A stretch of DNA of 64,000 nt from Arthrobacter jiangjiafuii (GCF_018622995.1 NZ_CP076022.1:2480001-2544000); one strand, 5' to 3'; counted from the stretch's first letter, positions 25,201-34,731 are shown. The notes: generated from the sequence alone by a model not told the origin. Numbers and translations are program-made.

Positions 25201-25371
25201 TTACTTGGATCCGCCCTCGGCGGATTCCTGGTCTTCCTCAGGCTCAAAGTTCGAGGGTACGTCGGTGCTTGCAGCCGCCACGCCGTCCTCGGTGTCAGGG
25301 ATGGTCCCCTCCGGGCCGGTGGTCTCCCCGCTGTCCTTGGCGTGGTCGTTGGCCTTGTTTTCGCTGCCCAT
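25201..25371 (-). CDS. Small acidic hypothetical protein (56 aa)
   Basis: A 56-residue product starts at ATG 25371, eight bases after a GAGGAG ribosome site. It is highly acidic and rich in Glu, Asp, Ser, Thr and Gly, with no hydrophobic segment and no Cys or Trp, and is probably disordered. The frame is open much further upstream (to 26205) but there it is only the shadow of the MFS gene. It lies 107 bp after the end of that MFS gene on the same strand and converges on the kinase gene through a strong terminator. I do not recognise a family. Confidence 0.75.
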   Translation of the reverse strand: MGSENKANDHAKDSGETTGPEGTIPDTEDGVAAASTDVPSNFEPEEDQESAEGGSK

Positions 25372-25478
25372 GGTGGGTCTCCTCGTCCGCTGCGGCTCCG
25401 CCGAATTTCCGGCGCTTCCTTCGATACTAAGCCACCTGAGCACTGCCTCGACAGCGGCGGCATGAACGTCGGCGCCCG

Positions 25479-26852
25479 CTATACCCGGCGGCGGGCCTTG
25501 ACGGCCCACTGCGTGCACAGGCTCAGCAGCAGCAGCGTGGCCGCGGCACCGACGCTGACCAGGAAGGCGGCCTGGTGGCCATGGCTGTCTGCCAGCCCGC
25601 CGGCAAGGGATGCGCCCAGTGCGGTTCCGGCCACCAGCCCCGAGGCCAGCATGGTCATCACCGTACTCATCAGCTGCCGCGGCGCAACGACGGCGCCGAT
25701 ACCAAAGATGCTCACCATTGTCGGCCCCACGGGGATGCCGAGGACAAAGAGCGCGACCAGCATGGTCGGAATATCCGCCGGCAACAGCAGCAGCAGCGAG
25801 AACGCCGTCATCGCCGCTGCGGACGCCACCCAGCGGGTGGCCGGGCCGAAGCGCTCGGGCCAGAAGGCTACGGACAGGGCCGCAGCCGCCGAGCTGATGC
25901 CCATGACCGCATACAGCAGGCCGGCTGCGGTGGAAACATTGAAGACCCCACCGAACGCGGTCAGGCTGGTCTGGGTGCCACCGAAGAACGTACCCATGGA
26001 CACCATGCCCAGCACGGGCAGCGCGATCAGCAGCCAATCGGCGCGCGGCGCCTTTTCCTTCGGTGCGGTATCGGAGGTTTCCTGTCCGGCCGGTGTGGGC
26101 GCCTGGGTACGGCGCGCCGGGACGACAGCCCGGACGGTGGGATGCACGGCGAAGGCGGCGACCATGCTGAGCGTCAGCGCTGCGGCAATGGCAAGCGGCA
26201 GCCACGGGGCGACGACGGCCGCCAACAGCCCGACCAGTGCCGGACCGAGCACAAAGCTCAGTTCATCGGCGGTGCTTTCGTAGGACATCGCGGTATCCAA
26301 ATCCCGGGCTCCGACCGTCTTGGATTCCGCCCGGCGGGAAGTCATGGCCATCCACCGCACACGCGCCAGCGGACCCACCTGGGGACAGGTGGCTCCCATG
26401 ACGAAGGCGGCAACGAGGACACCCAGCGCAGAATCGGCGTCCGGCAGCAGATAGGCCATAAAGAGGACCAGGGCTGTTGCCAGCGGATTGACGACGGCGG
26501 CGGCCAGCAATACCGGCCGCTGGCCGATGCGGTCCGCCACGAAGCCCAGCACCGGAGCTCCGATGGCCGAGCCGATGCCGACGGCGCCGGCGGCCAGGCC
26601 TCCGGTGGCATAGGAACCTGTGACGCTGGTGACCAGGGTGAGGGCTCCGACGGTCAGCATGGCCAATGGCAGGCGGGCCAGGAAGGCTACGGGAATGAAC
26701 CCCCGGCCGGCGAGCGCAAAGATCCGTGCGTAACGGCCGGACGTCGGTTCAGGGGATGGCTCCTGCGGCGCCGGTGGCGGGGTGGCAGGAAGCGGGGATG
26801 CAGCGGACGCGGACAGAGGCGCCGCCGGGGTTGCCGGGGAAAGGTTGCTCAT
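25479..26852 (-). CDS. MFS transporter
   Basis: This is a 457-residue major facilitator permease with a Pro/Ala/Ser-rich cytoplasmic N-terminus of about 40 residues and roughly 12 hydrophobic segments. The motif FVADRIGQRPVLL near residue 105 is the loop 2-3 signature. The central loop (about 235-265) is hydrophilic. It resembles sugar or drug efflux MFS proteins, but no neighbouring gene points to a substrate. ATG 26852 has only a GGA five bases upstream. It follows sbcC on the same strand with 88 bp between, so it could be read from the sbcDC message or its own promoter. Confidence 0.85.
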   Translation of the reverse strand: MSNLSPATPAAPLSASAASPLPATPPPAPQEPSPEPTSGRYARIFALAGRGFIPVAFLARLPLAMLTVGALTLVTSVTGSYATGGLAAGAVGIGSAIGAPVLGFVADRIGQRPVLLAAAVVNPLATALVLFMAYLLPDADSALGVLVAAFVMGATCPQVGPLARVRWMAMTSRRAESKTVGARDLDTAMSYESTADELSFVLGPALVGLLAAVVAPWLPLAIAAALTLSMVAAFAVHPTVRAVVPARRTQAPTPAGQETSDTAPKEKAPRADWLLIALPVLGMVSMGTFFGGTQTSLTAFGGVFNVSTAAGLLYAVMGISSAAAALSVAFWPERFGPATRWVASAAAMTAFSLLLLLPADIPTMLVALFVLGIPVGPTMVSIFGIGAVVAPRQLMSTVMTMLASGLVAGTALGASLAGGLADSHGHQAAFLVSVGAAATLLLLSLCTQWAVKARRRV

Positions 26853-26940
26853 TTGATTCCAAACACGTTTCAGCGCGCACCGTCCCCCCTCCCGATGCGC
26901 CCAACCCGGCTACCCCACAACTTTACCTCCTATCGTGTGC

Positions 26941-29900
26941 TTAGACGCCCACCGGATCTCCCGCCGAGAACCGCACGGAGGAACCATGCCTGCCCTTGGT
27001 GATCTGCAGCTGTGCCCCGATCCGCTGCTTCATTTCGGCGACGTGGCTGACGAGTCCCACCACGCGGCCGCCGTCCCGCAGCCCCTCCAACGCGTCCATC
27101 ACCTGTTCCAGCGAGCTGTCATCCAGGCTGCCGAATCCCTCGTCCACGAAGAGGGTCTCGATACTGACACCGCCTGCTTCCTGCTGCACGACGTCGGCCA
27201 GTCCCAGGGCCAGGGCCAGCGACGCCATAAAGCTCTCCCCGCCGGAAAGCGTGGAGGTGTCGCGGTGCTGCCCGGTCCAGGCATCGGTCACGTGCAGGCC
27301 CAGCCCGGCCTTCTTGTTGCCGGAGGTGGAATCGCTGTGCACCAGCGCGTACCGGCCGCCGGTCATGGCCGACAGCCGCTCGGTTGCCGCTGCCGCCACC
27401 TGTTCCAGCCGGGCAGCCAGGACGTAGGTACTCAGGGTCATCTTGTAGCCGTTTTCGCCCAGCCCCCTGGCTGTGTCTGCCACTGACCGCAGCAGGTCGT
27501 ACCGCTGCTCCAAGGGGCGGATGCGTTCGGCCGCCTCGGAGAGTTCCCGGCCGTAGGCCCGGAGCGCGGTGGTGGAGGCTTCCAACAGGCCCAGCTGCAC
27601 GGCGCACCGGGTGAGCCGGCCCCGCGCTGCTTCGGCTTCATCGGCGGCCAGCACCAGGTCTTCCTCGTCGGGAACCGGCAGCGGCTCGCCTTCACCGTCC
27701 AGGGCCGCGGCGGAGTCCACGCCTTCACGGCGCAGCGCCAGCCGCTGTTCCTCCTGGTCGCAGGCGGAAACGGACTCCCGGTAGGAGGCGGCCGTGGGGC
27801 CGTCGAGGAGTGCATCGCGCACGGCCTGGGCGGAATCGAAAATCGAACCCTCCAGCGCCGCGGCCAGTTCCTGCCGGGCGGAGGCCGCATTCTCCCGGGC
27901 CGTGTCCCGGTCTGCGAGGGCGCGGCGGGCAGCTTCCGCGAGGGTGCGCAGGCCGGTAAGGGAAGCCACCCTCTGGGCAAGGCTCGTGAACCCGTCGCGG
28001 GCACCGTCCACCCTGCCGCGCAGATCGGCGATCTGCCGCCGGGCTGATACACACTGCTCTTCGGCCTGGGCTGCAGCAAGCCGGGCCGCTGATTCGGCCT
28101 CTGCCAGCCGGTCCAGCTCGGCGGCCAGTTCCGCTGCGCGTTCCAGTGCGGCGGCGAGTTCACCGGCCGCCTCCACAGTGCTTTCCACGCCGGCGGCAGC
28201 AGCCTGTTCCCGCGCCTGGGCCTGCTCCGGATCGCCGTCGCCGCCCTGGATCCGCAGTTCGGCAACCCGGCGGTTGAGGTCGTCTGCCTGCAGCCTGGCC
28301 GTTTCAAAGTCCTGTTCGGCGGCCTCGGTGAGCAGGCGTGCCTGCTCCTCGTCCTGCTTGCTGACAGCGTTCTCGCCGTCCGGCAGGGAGGCCGGCGCCG
28401 GATGTTCGGTACTGCCGCAGACCGGGCAGCCGCAGCCGTCCTGGAGCGTGCCGGCAAGTTCTGCCGCTGCCTGCTCCAGCCTGCGCTGCAGTTTGTCCTG
28501 CCATTCCTGGCGCCTGTCCTGGTACGCCCCGCGGCGCTGTGCTGCAACCGTGTCGGCTGCCGCGGCGTCGGCTGCGGCCTGGGCATACTCCCGGACCGCG
28601 AGCATCACGGCCCGTGCCTGCTCCAGTTCGGCGCGGGCGGACTCGCCTCGGGATGCTCTCTCCCGCAGGGCCTCCAGCTCCCGGGCCAGCTCCTTCTCTT
28701 CGGTCTGCAGCTGGCCAGCTGCCTGGGCGGCGGCGGCGGCTTCAGCGCGGCGGGTTTCACCGCGGCCGACGGCGTCCGCGAGTTCCGCTTCCAGTGCACT
28801 GATCCGCTGTTCCTCTGAAAGGGCCGCTTCCGCCGCCCCCAGCTCCGTAGTCAGGCGGGCATCCGCTGCTGCAAGGGCTGCGGCCTGGTCCTCTTCCGCT
28901 GCCTCCGCCAAGAACCCGTAGCCGGGTCCCTGCGGATGGGCGGCGAGTGCGTCCAGCGCCTGGGCCGCGGCCTCTTCCCGGGCCTTGAGCCGAAGGTCCG
29001 CGCTGTCCGCTGCCCGCAGGTAGCCGTTCAGTGCGTCGGCCTGGGCGTGCTGTGCCAGGGCCGCCCGCAGGGGCTGGACCATTTCACGCTGACCCAGGTG
29101 TTCGGCCTCGTCGCGCTCGAGCTGCACACGGGCAATGCCCCGGGCACGCCGTTGCTCAACATCCTGCTGCGCAGCCTCCGCCTCCTGCAGGGCCACGGCA
29201 AGAGCGGCATGTTCCTGCCGGGTCCGGGCGGCCCGGGCCGCCAGGGTGCGGCGGAATTCCTCCACCGCCGCGGTGTCACCGGCCTCCGCGTCCGCAGCGG
29301 CGGCGCCGCCGTCGTCGTCGCCTTTTGCTTCACCAACATCGGCATCGGCGTCGGCTTCTGCCCAGCGCACCATTTCGTCGCGGGCCCGCCGCAGCACGTG
29401 CTCGGACTCGGTACGCGCGTCCTTGAGTTCCTCGGAGGCGGCGGCGAGGTCGTCCTTGAGCTGCCGTTCGATGTCTTCGAAGCGGGTGGTGCCAAAAAGC
29501 TTCTGCAGCAGGTCCGCGCGGGTGCCGGCGTCGGCCCGCAGGAAGGCGGCAAAGTCCCCCTGGGGCAGCATCACCACCCGGGTGAACTGCTCCTTGTTCA
29601 TCCCCATCAGCGCCAGGATCTCGGCCCCGGCTTCATCGTTGCGGGCGGATTTTGCCACCCATTCCCCGTTGATGAGTTCGCGCAGGGTGGTGTGGGCCTG
29701 CTCCGGCACGGTCTTTCCGGTGCCGCGTTTGGCCGGCCGGTCCCACGCAGGGTTGCGGACCACTTCCAGGCGGCGCTCCCCGGAGCTGAACTCCAGCAGC
29801 ACCTCAGGGGCGGTCTCCGGCGCGGCGTGGTCGCTGCGGAGCCGTTTAGCCGTTTGCCGGGCACCGGGAACCCCGCCGTACAGGGCGTAGCAGATCGCAT

Positions 29901-30036
29901 CGAGGATGCTGGTCTTACCTGCTCCGGTGGGCCCGTTCAGCAGGAACAGGCCGTGGGCGCCGAGCTCGTCGAAGTCGATGACCTGGCGGTCGGCGAAGGG
30001 GCCGAAGGCCTGGATTTCGAGCCGGTGGATCCTCAT
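26941..30036 (-). CDS. sbcC: Exonuclease SbcC, SMC-like ATPase subunit
   Basis: This 1031-residue protein is the Rad50-like subunit of the SbcCD nuclease, which opens hairpins and trims protein-blocked double-strand ends. The Walker A motif GPTGAGKT is at 35-42. Long coiled-coil arms rich in Ala/Glu/Arg flank a zinc hook with Cys537 and Cys540 (CPVC), very near the middle. The ABC signature LSGGES is near residue 930 and Walker B with FVDEGFGSLD near 960. The start is ATG 30036, overlapping the sbcD stop by four bases, so the subunits are cotranslated. The open frame to 30399 is sbcD shadow. Confidence 0.97.
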   Translation of the reverse strand: MRIHRLEIQAFGPFADRQVIDFDELGAHGLFLLNGPTGAGKTSILDAICYALYGGVPGARQTAKRLRSDHAAPETAPEVLLEFSSGERRLEVVRNPAWDRPAKRGTGKTVPEQAHTTLRELINGEWVAKSARNDEAGAEILALMGMNKEQFTRVVMLPQGDFAAFLRADAGTRADLLQKLFGTTRFEDIERQLKDDLAAASEELKDARTESEHVLRRARDEMVRWAEADADADVGEAKGDDDGGAAAADAEAGDTAAVEEFRRTLAARAARTRQEHAALAVALQEAEAAQQDVEQRRARGIARVQLERDEAEHLGQREMVQPLRAALAQHAQADALNGYLRAADSADLRLKAREEAAAQALDALAAHPQGPGYGFLAEAAEEDQAAALAAADARLTTELGAAEAALSEEQRISALEAELADAVGRGETRRAEAAAAAQAAGQLQTEEKELARELEALRERASRGESARAELEQARAVMLAVREYAQAAADAAAADTVAAQRRGAYQDRRQEWQDKLQRRLEQAAAELAGTLQDGCGCPVCGSTEHPAPASLPDGENAVSKQDEEQARLLTEAAEQDFETARLQADDLNRRVAELRIQGGDGDPEQAQAREQAAAAGVESTVEAAGELAAALERAAELAAELDRLAEAESAARLAAAQAEEQCVSARRQIADLRGRVDGARDGFTSLAQRVASLTGLRTLAEAARRALADRDTARENAASARQELAAALEGSIFDSAQAVRDALLDGPTAASYRESVSACDQEEQRLALRREGVDSAAALDGEGEPLPVPDEEDLVLAADEAEAARGRLTRCAVQLGLLEASTTALRAYGRELSEAAERIRPLEQRYDLLRSVADTARGLGENGYKMTLSTYVLAARLEQVAAAATERLSAMTGGRYALVHSDSTSGNKKAGLGLHVTDAWTGQHRDTSTLSGGESFMASLALALGLADVVQQEAGGVSIETLFVDEGFGSLDDSSLEQVMDALEGLRDGGRVVGLVSHVAEMKQRIGAQLQITKGRHGSSVRFSAGDPVGV

Positions 30037-31196
30037 TGCGCTGCCTCCGTTGAGGAGACCTTCGTGAGGATCTCCGCGAAGAGGGCCTTCTCCTGCTGAT
30101 CGGCCTTCCGGGAGCGCACGTGGTCCAGGAAACCGCAGCAGATCTCGAGGTCGTCGGTGGCCTTGGCCAGCCGCTGGCTGTAGGTCTGGTTCGCTGCCCG
30201 GGGGCCGGAGGCGGGCTCGAAGGCCAGCACCAGGGTGTCGGGGAACCTGGCACGCAGGGAGTCCATGGCTTTCGCCGGGCGCTCGTCGTCGGTCAGGGTG
30301 ACCTGGCAGTACGCTTCTTCGGCCCAGGCAAGCTCCGGGTCCGCGAGCAGCTGCGCGAGTGTCCCCCGCAGCACCGCGAGCCGGCGCGGGGCCGGCCACA
30401 GGACCGGCTCCACCGAGACCAGGGCTTCACCGTCAAACTCCACCAGCAGTCCGCCCTTCTCCTGCCTCGCTTCCGAGAAGGAATAGGGCAGCGGAGACCC
30501 GCTGTAGCGGACCGACGGGCTCAGTTCCTGGCGCCCGTGCAGATGGCCCAGCGCGGTATAGGAAAAGCTGTCGAAGAGATCCAGCGGCACTGCCCCCACT
30601 CCACCAACTGTGAGGTCGCGTTCGCTGTCCGAGGTGATGCCGCCGCTGGCGAAGACGTGGGCCATGGCCACCGGCTGCACCGGCAGCCCGTCGTCGGTGC
30701 GGCGCTGCACATCGGCGCTGATCCGCCGGAGCGCTTCGGCCACCACGGTGGCATGGTGCGGGTTCTCCACGCCGAGTTCCGGGGCGGCAAGCCGCGGTTC
30801 CAGGTACGGAATCCCGTAGACGGCAACGGGAACCCCGCCGGTTTCCAGCAGGACCGGCTCGGCGATCTCGCTGATCCGGGTCCGCAGGTACACGCCGCCG
30901 CGTTCGAAGATACGGCTGCCAAAGCCCAGGCGGGCGGCGGAGTCATGGTTGCCGCTGGAGAGGATGACCTTGGCTCCCGCAGCGGTGATCTTCTCCAGGG
31001 CCGAGTCAAGCAGGCGCACGACGTCGACGCCGGGCAGTGCGCGGTCGTAAACGTCGCCGGCAATCAGGACCGCGTCCACCTGCCGCTCCCGGACGGTGTC
31101 CACGAGGGCGTCGATGAACTGCTGCTGGGCGCCAAGCATCCCCACGCCGTGGAAGGAGCGGCCCAAATGCCAGTCGGAGGTGTGCAGTAATCGCAT
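30033..31196 (-). CDS. sbcD: Exonuclease SbcD, Mre11-like nuclease subunit
   Basis: The 387-residue protein is the manganese-dependent phosphoesterase of SbcCD. Metal-binding motifs are SDWHLGR (Asp8, His10), GDVYD at 47-51 and GNHD at 80-83, followed by the capping domain and a C-terminal SbcC-binding region. ATG 31196 gives the classic N-terminus. A GGAGG lies 13 bases away, too far to be ideal, but TAGTTT lies exactly seven bases upstream, so a leaderless transcript is likely. sbcC follows by four-base overlap. Confidence 0.97.
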   Translation of the reverse strand: MRLLHTSDWHLGRSFHGVGMLGAQQQFIDALVDTVRERQVDAVLIAGDVYDRALPGVDVVRLLDSALEKITAAGAKVILSSGNHDSAARLGFGSRIFERGGVYLRTRISEIAEPVLLETGGVPVAVYGIPYLEPRLAAPELGVENPHHATVVAEALRRISADVQRRTDDGLPVQPVAMAHVFASGGITSDSERDLTVGGVGAVPLDLFDSFSYTALGHLHGRQELSPSVRYSGSPLPYSFSEARQEKGGLLVEFDGEALVSVEPVLWPAPRRLAVLRGTLAQLLADPELAWAEEAYCQVTLTDDERPAKAMDSLRARFPDTLVLAFEPASGPRAANQTYSQRLAKATDDLEICCGFLDHVRSRKADQQEKALFAEILTKVSSTEAAQ

Positions 31197-31203
31197 ACCA
31201 ATA

Positions 31204-31209
31204 AAACTA
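31204..31209 (-). promoter_or_regulatory. Candidate leaderless -10 of sbcD
   Basis: TAGTTT (minus strand) ends 7 bp before ATG 31196, which explains the poor ribosome-site spacing. Confidence 0.45.
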
Positions 31210-31251
31210 CCTCCCGGCGCTGACACTCCCGGGACGCGCCGGGCATGAGAA

Positions 31252-31296
31252 CGCCCACCCCCTTCCGCGGCGGTGTGCCGCGGCCGGGGGTGGGCG
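31252..31296 (-). terminator. Terminator-like two-part hairpin after the aquaporin gene
   Basis: An outer 11-bp stem (31252-31262 with 31286-31296) and an inner 7-bp stem (31265-31271 with 31277-31283) are separated by a small internal loop. On the minus strand it is followed by TTCTC. It lies 28 bp beyond the aquaporin stop and upstream of sbcD. Confidence 0.7.
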
Positions 31297-31323
31297 CCGG
31301 TATTGCCCGGAAAGGGCCGAAGG

Positions 31324-32376
31324 TCAGGCCTTCGGCGTGCCGGGGCGGCCCGATTCGTCGCCGTCGGCGTCAAAGAAGCCACGCGCCTCCGCGTCGGGGT
31401 CGCGGCGGTTTCCCGCACCGGCGGAGCCTGCAGTTGCAGCGGAATCGGCGGACGCCGTGGTCGCACCGGCAGTGGACTGAGCAGGCTTGTCCACCTTCAT
31501 CTTGGCCGGCTTCTGTGCGGCGTGGGCGTCCTCGGCGGTGGTCTCGTCGATGTCGCCGTCGTAGTCCTCGTCGTCATGGTCAATCTCATCGGCCCCGCCG
31601 GTTTTGACACTGCCGGCAACGGTGAGGTCGATGCTGCGGTAGATCAGCCCGGCGATCAGGGCGCCCAGGACGGGAGCCGCCCAGAACAGCCAGAGCTGTT
31701 CCAGGGCAGTGGTCTCGGAGAAGAGCGCGAAAGCCGTGGAACGGGCGGGGTTCAGGGAACCGCCGGTGAGGGGCGTCAGGACGGTCAGGAGCACCACGTA
31801 GGTGACACCCACGGCAAACGCTGCGGTGGAGGCCGCGCGGCGGCCTGAGGTTGCGCCCAGGAATACCGCGGCCAGCAGTCCGGTGGCAACAACCTCGGCC
31901 AGCAGGGCGCTGGCGAGCGGGAAGCCGAGGCCGTATTCACTGCCGTAGCCGTTGGCCAGGGCCGTGAAGATCTGCCGGGTTTCGGAGAGCTCGGGGTGGC
32001 CCTGGAACACGACCCACAGGATGGCGACGGCCAGCAGGGCGCCGACCAGCTGCGCCAGGACGTAAACGGGCAGGGCCTTCCACGAGGTGCGTCCCGCTGC
32101 GGCGCTGGCCAGGCTGATGGCCGGGTTGAAGTGGCCGCCGGAAACATAGCCGAAGCCCACCATGGCCGCAGCTACTGCGAGTCCCACGGCCAGCGGCATC
32201 GATATACCGCCGGTGCCGCCGAGGACTCCCACGGAGACCGCGAAGACCAGGACGAAGGAACCTACTGCCTCGGCGGCGCTCCTGCCCAGCAGGCCGTAGT
32301 TGTCCAGACGCTTAAGGGGTGCGGTGGCAGGGTGCGCAACTCGTGCGCCGCCTGCGGAGTTGGGCTCAGCGTTCAT
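31324..32376 (-). CDS. MIP family aquaporin/glycerol channel with long acidic tail
   Basis: This is a 350-residue channel of the major intrinsic protein family. The two pore motifs are NPA at 84-86 (HFNPAIS) and 209-211 (SLNPARS), within six transmembrane helices. The residue after the second NPA is Arg, as usual. Typical family members end near residue 250; here about 100 further residues form a cytoplasmic tail that is first very acidic (DHDDEDYDGDID) and then Ala/Ser/Lys-rich. ATG 32376 is annotated, but a TTG two codons earlier sits at better distance from GAGGA and may be the real start. Water or small-solute flux is expected. Confidence 0.92.
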   Translation of the reverse strand: MNAEPNSAGGARVAHPATAPLKRLDNYGLLGRSAAEAVGSFVLVFAVSVGVLGGTGGISMPLAVGLAVAAAMVGFGYVSGGHFNPAISLASAAAGRTSWKALPVYVLAQLVGALLAVAILWVVFQGHPELSETRQIFTALANGYGSEYGLGFPLASALLAEVVATGLLAAVFLGATSGRRAASTAAFAVGVTYVVLLTVLTPLTGGSLNPARSTAFALFSETTALEQLWLFWAAPVLGALIAGLIYRSIDLTVAGSVKTGGADEIDHDDEDYDGDIDETTAEDAHAAQKPAKMKVDKPAQSTAGATTASADSAATAGSAGAGNRRDPDAEARGFFDADGDESGRPGTPKA

Positions 32377-32540
32377 TCGCAAAAAGTGTCCTCTTCTAGA
32401 TGGTGTGGCACGGCGGTCTCCCCGGGAGGGGCAGCCGCCGCCGGGCCCGCCGCATGGAAACCATGAGACGGGCAAACTCACCCAGCTTTCCATTGGCTGC
32501 TGTGAAGATGCTGAAGGCTCGCTGTGACGGCGGGGCTGGA

Positions 32541-32546
32541 TATGCT
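32541..32546 (+). promoter_or_regulatory. Candidate leaderless -10 of the ADP-ribosylglycohydrolase gene
   Basis: TATGCT ends 7 bp before GTG 32554 and is the only plausible expression signal near the three in-frame starts. Confidence 0.5.
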
Positions 32547-32553
32547 TGGAAGC

Positions 32554-33672
32554 GTGAGCCTGAACCCCGAAAACCCGCCCCGGACCGAACCTTCGGCCCT
32601 GGACAGCGGCGAGTCCTCCTTCCATCTTCCCCTCGAGGGACAAGCAGGAAAAGTGTTCGGCGCCTTGTTGGGCGGCGCCTTGGGCGATGCCCTGGGATAC
32701 GCCGTCGAATTCTCCCCGGCTGCGGAGATCAGCGCGGCCTTTGGCCCGGACGGGCTGCGGGACTTTGCGGCCCTGCCGGCCCCCGTTCCCTTTTCCGACG
32801 ACACCCAGATGACTCTCTATACGCTCGACGGGTTGCTCGAAGCCCTTGAATGGGCCAATCAGGGCGTGGGCGCCGACGAAACCGCGTGCATCTGGCTGGC
32901 CTACCTGCGCTGGCTGAAGACCCAGGGCGTGGCGCTGGACCCGGCCGCTCCGTCGCCTCCGCTGCGGTGGATCGACACGCAGGCTGTGCTGCACCACCGC
33001 CGGGCTCCCGGCAACGCCTGCCTGTCCGGGTTGTCCGGGCCGGACATGGGAACCACTTTCCGCCCCGTCAACCCCGATTCGAAGGGCTGCGGCACCGTGA
33101 TGCGCTCCGCGCCCTTCGGGCTGCTCCCCTATGTGGAGCCGGAAATGGTGTACCGCCTGAGTCAGGACGCCGCTGCGCTGACGCACGGGCACCCCTCGGC
33201 CCTGCACAGCGCCGCGGTGTTCAGTGTCCTGATCCACGATCTCCTGGCCCCGGAGGCCTCGCTGCAGGATGCCGCCGAGTCCGCCGTGCGCCGGGCGGGT
33301 GAGAGCGGTGTTCCCGAGCTTGCCGCGCGGCTGGCCGACGCCGTCGCGCTGGCCGGCAGCGGTCCGGTCTCTCCCGCGGAACTCACCGCCGCCCTGGGGG
33401 CAGGCTGGGTGGCGGAAGAGGCGCTGGCCATCGGCGTGTATGCCGCGCTGGCCACCTCGGGCGCGGGTACGCCGCAGGAGCACTTCCGCGCCGCGGTGGC
33501 CCTGGCAGTGAACCACGACGGAGACAGCGACTCGACCGGTTCCATCACCGGCAACATCGTGGGCACCCTCCACGGAGCGGCCGCACTGCCCACTGATTGG
33601 CTGGAGGCATTGGAGGGCCGGGAGGTTATCGAGGAACTCGCCCGGCAGTTCCTCAAGGCCACCACCGGCTAA
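32554..33672 (+). CDS. ADP-ribosylglycohydrolase family protein
   Basis: This 372-residue protein has the all-helical ADP-ribosylglycohydrolase fold, which removes ADP-ribose from proteins or small molecules using two Mg ions. Metal ligands are in SDDTQM (81-86) and in NHDGDSDSTG near residue 323. The helix GALLGGALGDALG is near 36-48. Relatives include DraG and ARH3, so the target may be an ADP-ribosylated protein, but no cognate transferase is nearby. Starts at 32524 (GTG), 32542 (ATG) and 32554 (GTG) are all in frame; 32554 is chosen for the TATGCT spaced seven bases upstream. It is divergent from the aquaporin gene. Confidence 0.9.
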   Translation: MSLNPENPPRTEPSALDSGESSFHLPLEGQAGKVFGALLGGALGDALGYAVEFSPAAEISAAFGPDGLRDFAALPAPVPFSDDTQMTLYTLDGLLEALEWANQGVGADETACIWLAYLRWLKTQGVALDPAAPSPPLRWIDTQAVLHHRRAPGNACLSGLSGPDMGTTFRPVNPDSKGCGTVMRSAPFGLLPYVEPEMVYRLSQDAAALTHGHPSALHSAAVFSVLIHDLLAPEASLQDAAESAVRRAGESGVPELAARLADAVALAGSGPVSPAELTAALGAGWVAEEALAIGVYAALATSGAGTPQEHFRAAVALAVNHDGDSDSTGSITGNIVGTLHGAAALPTDWLEALEGREVIEELARQFLKATTG

Positions 33673-33720
33673 GCCGCCAGCAGCTGGACGGCTGCCGCTC
33701 GACGGCTGCCGGCTCGACGG

Positions 33721-34731
33721 CTACTGGCTGGAGGCGGGCCAGGTGCCGCCGATCATCTGCAGGAACTCCGCCTCGGAGAGGACTTCGATGCGCTGGCCCT
33801 TGCCATGCAGGTCAAGGACCCGGCGGGCCTTGCCCGTCAGGACGCCGTTGCGCAGGTCTCCGGCCTCGAAGCCGTCACCCATCACCAGCATGGTGGTGGC
33901 ACGGGTGACGTTGGAGGCGGGCCGTGCGCCCAGATCGGCAGCGGAGTTCTTGGCGGACTGCCGGGACATCCCGAGGTTGCCGCTGAAGACCACGGTGTGG
34001 CCAAAGAGCGGGTGCCCGGGATCGGCCAGCGGATTCGGCGGCGGGTTCTCCCCCTCCGAGGGCCAGCCGGCCCATCCGGTGGCAACGGCCTTGGCCTCCG
34101 AACCGGTGCCGCGTTCCAGCGCTGCGCGGGTCGCCTTGGACAGGGTATCGACGCCGGGAACGTAGGCTTCCAGCCGCGACGGCACCATCCCCTGGAGCGC
34201 GAAGAAACCGGCCATGTCCGCGGCTCCGCTGCGGCGGACGATGTCCAGCATGATCCCGGCACAGGCGCGGGAGTCCTCGACGGCGTCGTGGTGGTTGCGC
34301 AGCGGGACTCCGGCGGCCTCCGCCGCGAAGGGCAGCGAGTGCGAGACCAGACTGTAGGTGCGCCGGGAGTGCACCACGGAACAGGTGTAGTCGTAGGCGG
34401 GACCGGGCAGGTTCGAGACTTCAAGGGCCGAGCGGATCACTCCCATGTCGAACGCGGCGTTGTGCGCCACCAGCAGATCCGACCCGATGAAGGCTCCGAT
34501 TTCCGGAAACAGCTCGCCGAAGCGCGGGGCGCCGGCCACCATGTCTGCTTCAATACCGTGGATCCGCACGTTGCGGCGGTCAAAGAAGTCGTGCCCCTCG
34601 GGCGGGCGCATCAGCCAGGAGGCCTCGTCGACGATCGCGCCGTCGCGCACCTTGACCAGCCCCACCGAACACGGGGATCCGCGGAACCCGTTGGCCGTTT
34701 CGAAGTCAATGGCCGTGAATTCAATTCCCAC
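33721..34731 (-). CDS. 3'-5' exonuclease with C-terminal BRCT domain (DnaQ-like)
   Basis: This 336-residue protein joins a DEDD exonuclease of the Pol III epsilon type (residues about 3-170) to a BRCT domain (about 235-330). The exonuclease I motif is IDFET with Asp9 and Glu11. An HNAAFD motif is near 90, and the HHDAVEDSRA motif near 146 makes it DEDDh. The BRCT segment begins at HTVVFSGNLG. Proofreading or repair-linked end processing is expected. The GTG start at 34731 has AAGGAA 11 bases upstream. It converges on the ADP-ribosylglycohydrolase gene. Confidence 0.9.
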   Translation of the reverse strand: MGIEFTAIDFETANGFRGSPCSVGLVKVRDGAIVDEASWLMRPPEGHDFFDRRNVRIHGIEADMVAGAPRFGELFPEIGAFIGSDLLVAHNAAFDMGVIRSALEVSNLPGPAYDYTCSVVHSRRTYSLVSHSLPFAAEAAGVPLRNHHDAVEDSRACAGIMLDIVRRSGAADMAGFFALQGMVPSRLEAYVPGVDTLSKATRAALERGTGSEAKAVATGWAGWPSEGENPPPNPLADPGHPLFGHTVVFSGNLGMSRQSAKNSAADLGARPASNVTRATTMLVMGDGFEAGDLRNGVLTGKARRVLDLHGKGQRIEVLSEAEFLQMIGGTWPASSQ

